Source: Bacteroidota bacterium
Lineage (GTDB): Bacteria; Bacteroidota; Bacteroidia; B-17B0; Aurantibacillaceae
Direction of reading: 5' to 3'
Assembly (NCBI GenBank): GCA_963169355.1
Contig: CAUJCR010000001.1
Coordinates: 124,001 to 188,000 of the forward strand
Length of the DNA: 64,000 bases
Part shown: in pieces, positions 62,757-64,000 of the stretch
How positions within the stretch are numbered: the first letter of the stretch is position 1
Layout of the letters: each line of letters starts with the position of its first letter
Program-made: the position numbers and the translations under genes
Notes under the pieces: model-generated
Seen by the model: the letters and a program-made list of their open reading frames with translations, nothing else
What the model was told of the DNA's origin: nothing
The model's database searches: none

Positions 62757-64000
62757 GTGAAAAAACAAAAACAGTTCAGGCGTTACATTCCCGTAAAACT
62801 TAAAGAAGCCTTAGACCAATTAAGCTATGAGCGTAAAGATGACCTTTACACTATTATAGACCTTATTTCCCGAAAGGAAATTTATTTTAAATCGGATTAC
62901 CAGAACCGACACGGGTACACCGAAATATCAAAAGCTCAGTTTAAAGAATACATTGCGAGTAGCGAACACCTGAGCAATGGGTTACAGTTCCTTATTGATA
63001 ATAAACTATTGCTGCAAAATCCATTTTACATAATTGGTGTGGAATCAAAAAAATATAAGATACCCAGAGAGTATTTAGGCAAGACCGTTCCAATTACCAT
63101 AAGAGATAAGAACATTAATAAACGCATCAGCGATAAGATTAAACGAAACAAAAAGATGAAAGCAAAAAACTTAGAATTTGCTAAGACCGAGTATTACAAA
63201 ACATTTAAGATTGATATTGAAGGAGCAAGGCAAGCGATATTAAACAAGACGGTAACTGAAATTAAAAGCCTTTGTTACCGATTAAATTTAATTTACAGCG
63301 ATAAGGATGTATTAGATATTATTGAGTGTAAGAATGATTATATAAAGACACGCTTTTGTATCATGCTACATAAAGAAGGTTATGAACTGGATAACATTAT
63401 GCACCGTTACATGATATATAATACACGTATTAACGCTATTAATGACGGTTTCCTGTTCTTTAAGCGTAACAGCACCAATGGAAGACTTGACACCAATCTG
63501 ACATCGTTACCAAGCTTTTTAAGACCGTTTTTAATTGCTTCGGAAAAGTTAATGAACATTGATATAAAGAACTCACAACCATATTTCTTATACACGCTTA
63601 TCATGCACAAGTCAGAGATTGACCAAACGGAGTTAAAAAGATATGCGGAGCTGGTAATCGGTGGAAGCTTTTACGAGTATCTGGCAGAGCAATACAAAAA
63701 ACAAACTGGTTACACCAGAGAACGACACCAGATGAAAAACATGTTGTTTAAAATCTTCTTTTCGAGAGTGAATAGCTATAAAGAACAAAAACAATTCTTT
63801 GGTGGTTTGTTCCCAACGATTATGAATCACATTAACCAGACCAATGAAGAAAAGCATAATACTTTATCTATCCAGCTTCAAACAAAAGAATCATTTACGG
63901 TGTTGGATATAATCTTGCCATTGTTAGAGAAGCAAGGCATAAGACCTTATACTATACATGATAGCTTTGTATGTAAGGAATCTGAGGCAATGACTATAAA
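62757..64000 (+). CDS. Family A-type polymerase of the transposon/virus (TV-Pol) group, 3' end cut by window
   Basis: An open frame of 414 codons runs from GTG 62757 to the edge; an in-frame TGA just upstream makes this the first possible start. Three polymerase motifs appear in order. Motif A is NIDIKNSQPYFL (Asp269). Motif B-like is RERHQMKNMLFKIFFSR (Arg321/Arg323, Lys327). Motif C is YTIHDSFV (His401-Asp402-Ser403), as in T7 RNA polymerase and Pol I relatives. There is no exonuclease domain. This fits the TV-Pol family described from mobile elements and Sputnik-like viruses, proposed to combine priming and DNA synthesis. Identification rests on motifs read by eye. Confidence 0.75.
   Translation, partial: MKKQKQFRRYIPVKLKEALDQLSYERKDDLYTIIDLISRKEIYFKSDYQNRHGYTEISKAQFKEYIASSEHLSNGLQFLIDNKLLLQNPFYIIGVESKKYKIPREYLGKTVPITIRDKNINKRISDKIKRNKKMKAKNLEFAKTEYYKTFKIDIEGARQAILNKTVTEIKSLCYRLNLIYSDKDVLDIIECKNDYIKTRFCIMLHKEGYELDNIMHRYMIYNTRINAINDGFLFFKRNSTNGRLDTNLTSLPSFLRPFLIASEKLMNIDIKNSQPYFLYTLIMHKSEIDQTELKRYAELVIGGSFYEYLAEQYKKQTGYTRERHQMKNMLFKIFFSRVNSYKEQKQFFGGLFPTIMNHINQTNEEKHNTLSIQLQTKESFTVLDIILPLLEKQGIRPYTIHDSFVCKESEAMTI

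Larger units (their letters stand above)
56520..64000. mobile_element. Integrated mobile element with a TV-Pol-like polymerase (right end outside window)
   Basis: Contains two tyrosine recombinases, a Toprim-like/P-loop ATPase, a serine recombinase, two small unknown genes and a family A-type polymerase. Codons look less AT-biased than the chromosome core. The left edge is placed between the RHS fragment and the minus-direction terminator; no attachment repeat could be identified without the right end. Confidence 0.75.

Noticed and set aside
62750-62803. ATG at 62750 as the start of the polymerase gene
   Set aside because: This frame stops after 17 codons; the long polymerase frame needs the GTG at 62757 and has an in-frame TGA just before it.

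Overview
The window is AT-rich Bacteroidota chromosome. Evidence includes repeated -7 promoter boxes of the TAnnTTTG type, a short primary sigma factor, and families typical of the phylum: GWxTD protein, TamL, DUF3822, DUF5686, an OstA-like protein, and an exosortase F/PID-CTERM system. DapF, KdsB, LptB and a TamL/OstA pair indicate a diderm with DAP peptidoglycan and Kdo-type LPS. XrtF hints at a Flavobacteriia-like lineage, but I cannot fix the genus.

Region by region: 1-4513 is the decayed end of an exopolysaccharide locus (Wzc-type kinase, UDP-sugar epimerase, winged-helix regulator, then N-terminal stubs of a NusG-like antiterminator and a sugar 4,6-dehydratase). 4541-5905 is a three-gene sorting system (PID-CTERM substrate, exosortase XrtF, XrtF-associated protein), divergent from wzc. 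5912-50747 is mostly housekeeping: glyA, rlmD, dapF, a DegQ/HtrA protease, rpoD, hemL, lipB, phosphosugar isomerase, polyprenyl synthase, rfbA, heme A synthase, rsmD, tamL, kdsB, aroK, lptB, an Nramp-USP fusion, an Opp/Dpp ATPase fusion, a flippase, a glycosyltransferase and ettA. Small accessory islands interrupt it, namely a HARE-HTH/GIY-YIG nuclease and a ParDE module at 21.1-22.8 kb.

50748-56420 is an accessory island. It holds two apparently complete toxin-antitoxin modules, a lipoprotein, RHS fragments and truncated regulator and toxin genes. These are separated by three families of long hairpin-rich repeats (called A, B and C here) and five copies of a 23-bp REP-like hairpin whose arms vary in a compensatory way. 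Between the REP copies, headless gene fragments each end in a near-identical terminator, giving a cassette-like array.

56.5-64 kb (running off the window) is a mobile element. It has two tandem tyrosine recombinases (one with key catalytic residues replaced), a Toprim-like/P-loop ATPase protein, a serine recombinase, a small unknown protein, and, divergently transcribed, a large open frame truncated by the window end. That frame carries family A polymerase motifs A, B and C (motif C reads HDS), matching the transposon/virus polymerase (TV-Pol) group. The divergent intergenic region contains nested long inverted repeats and a TTGACA-N17-TATACT promoter, so it is a candidate replication origin.
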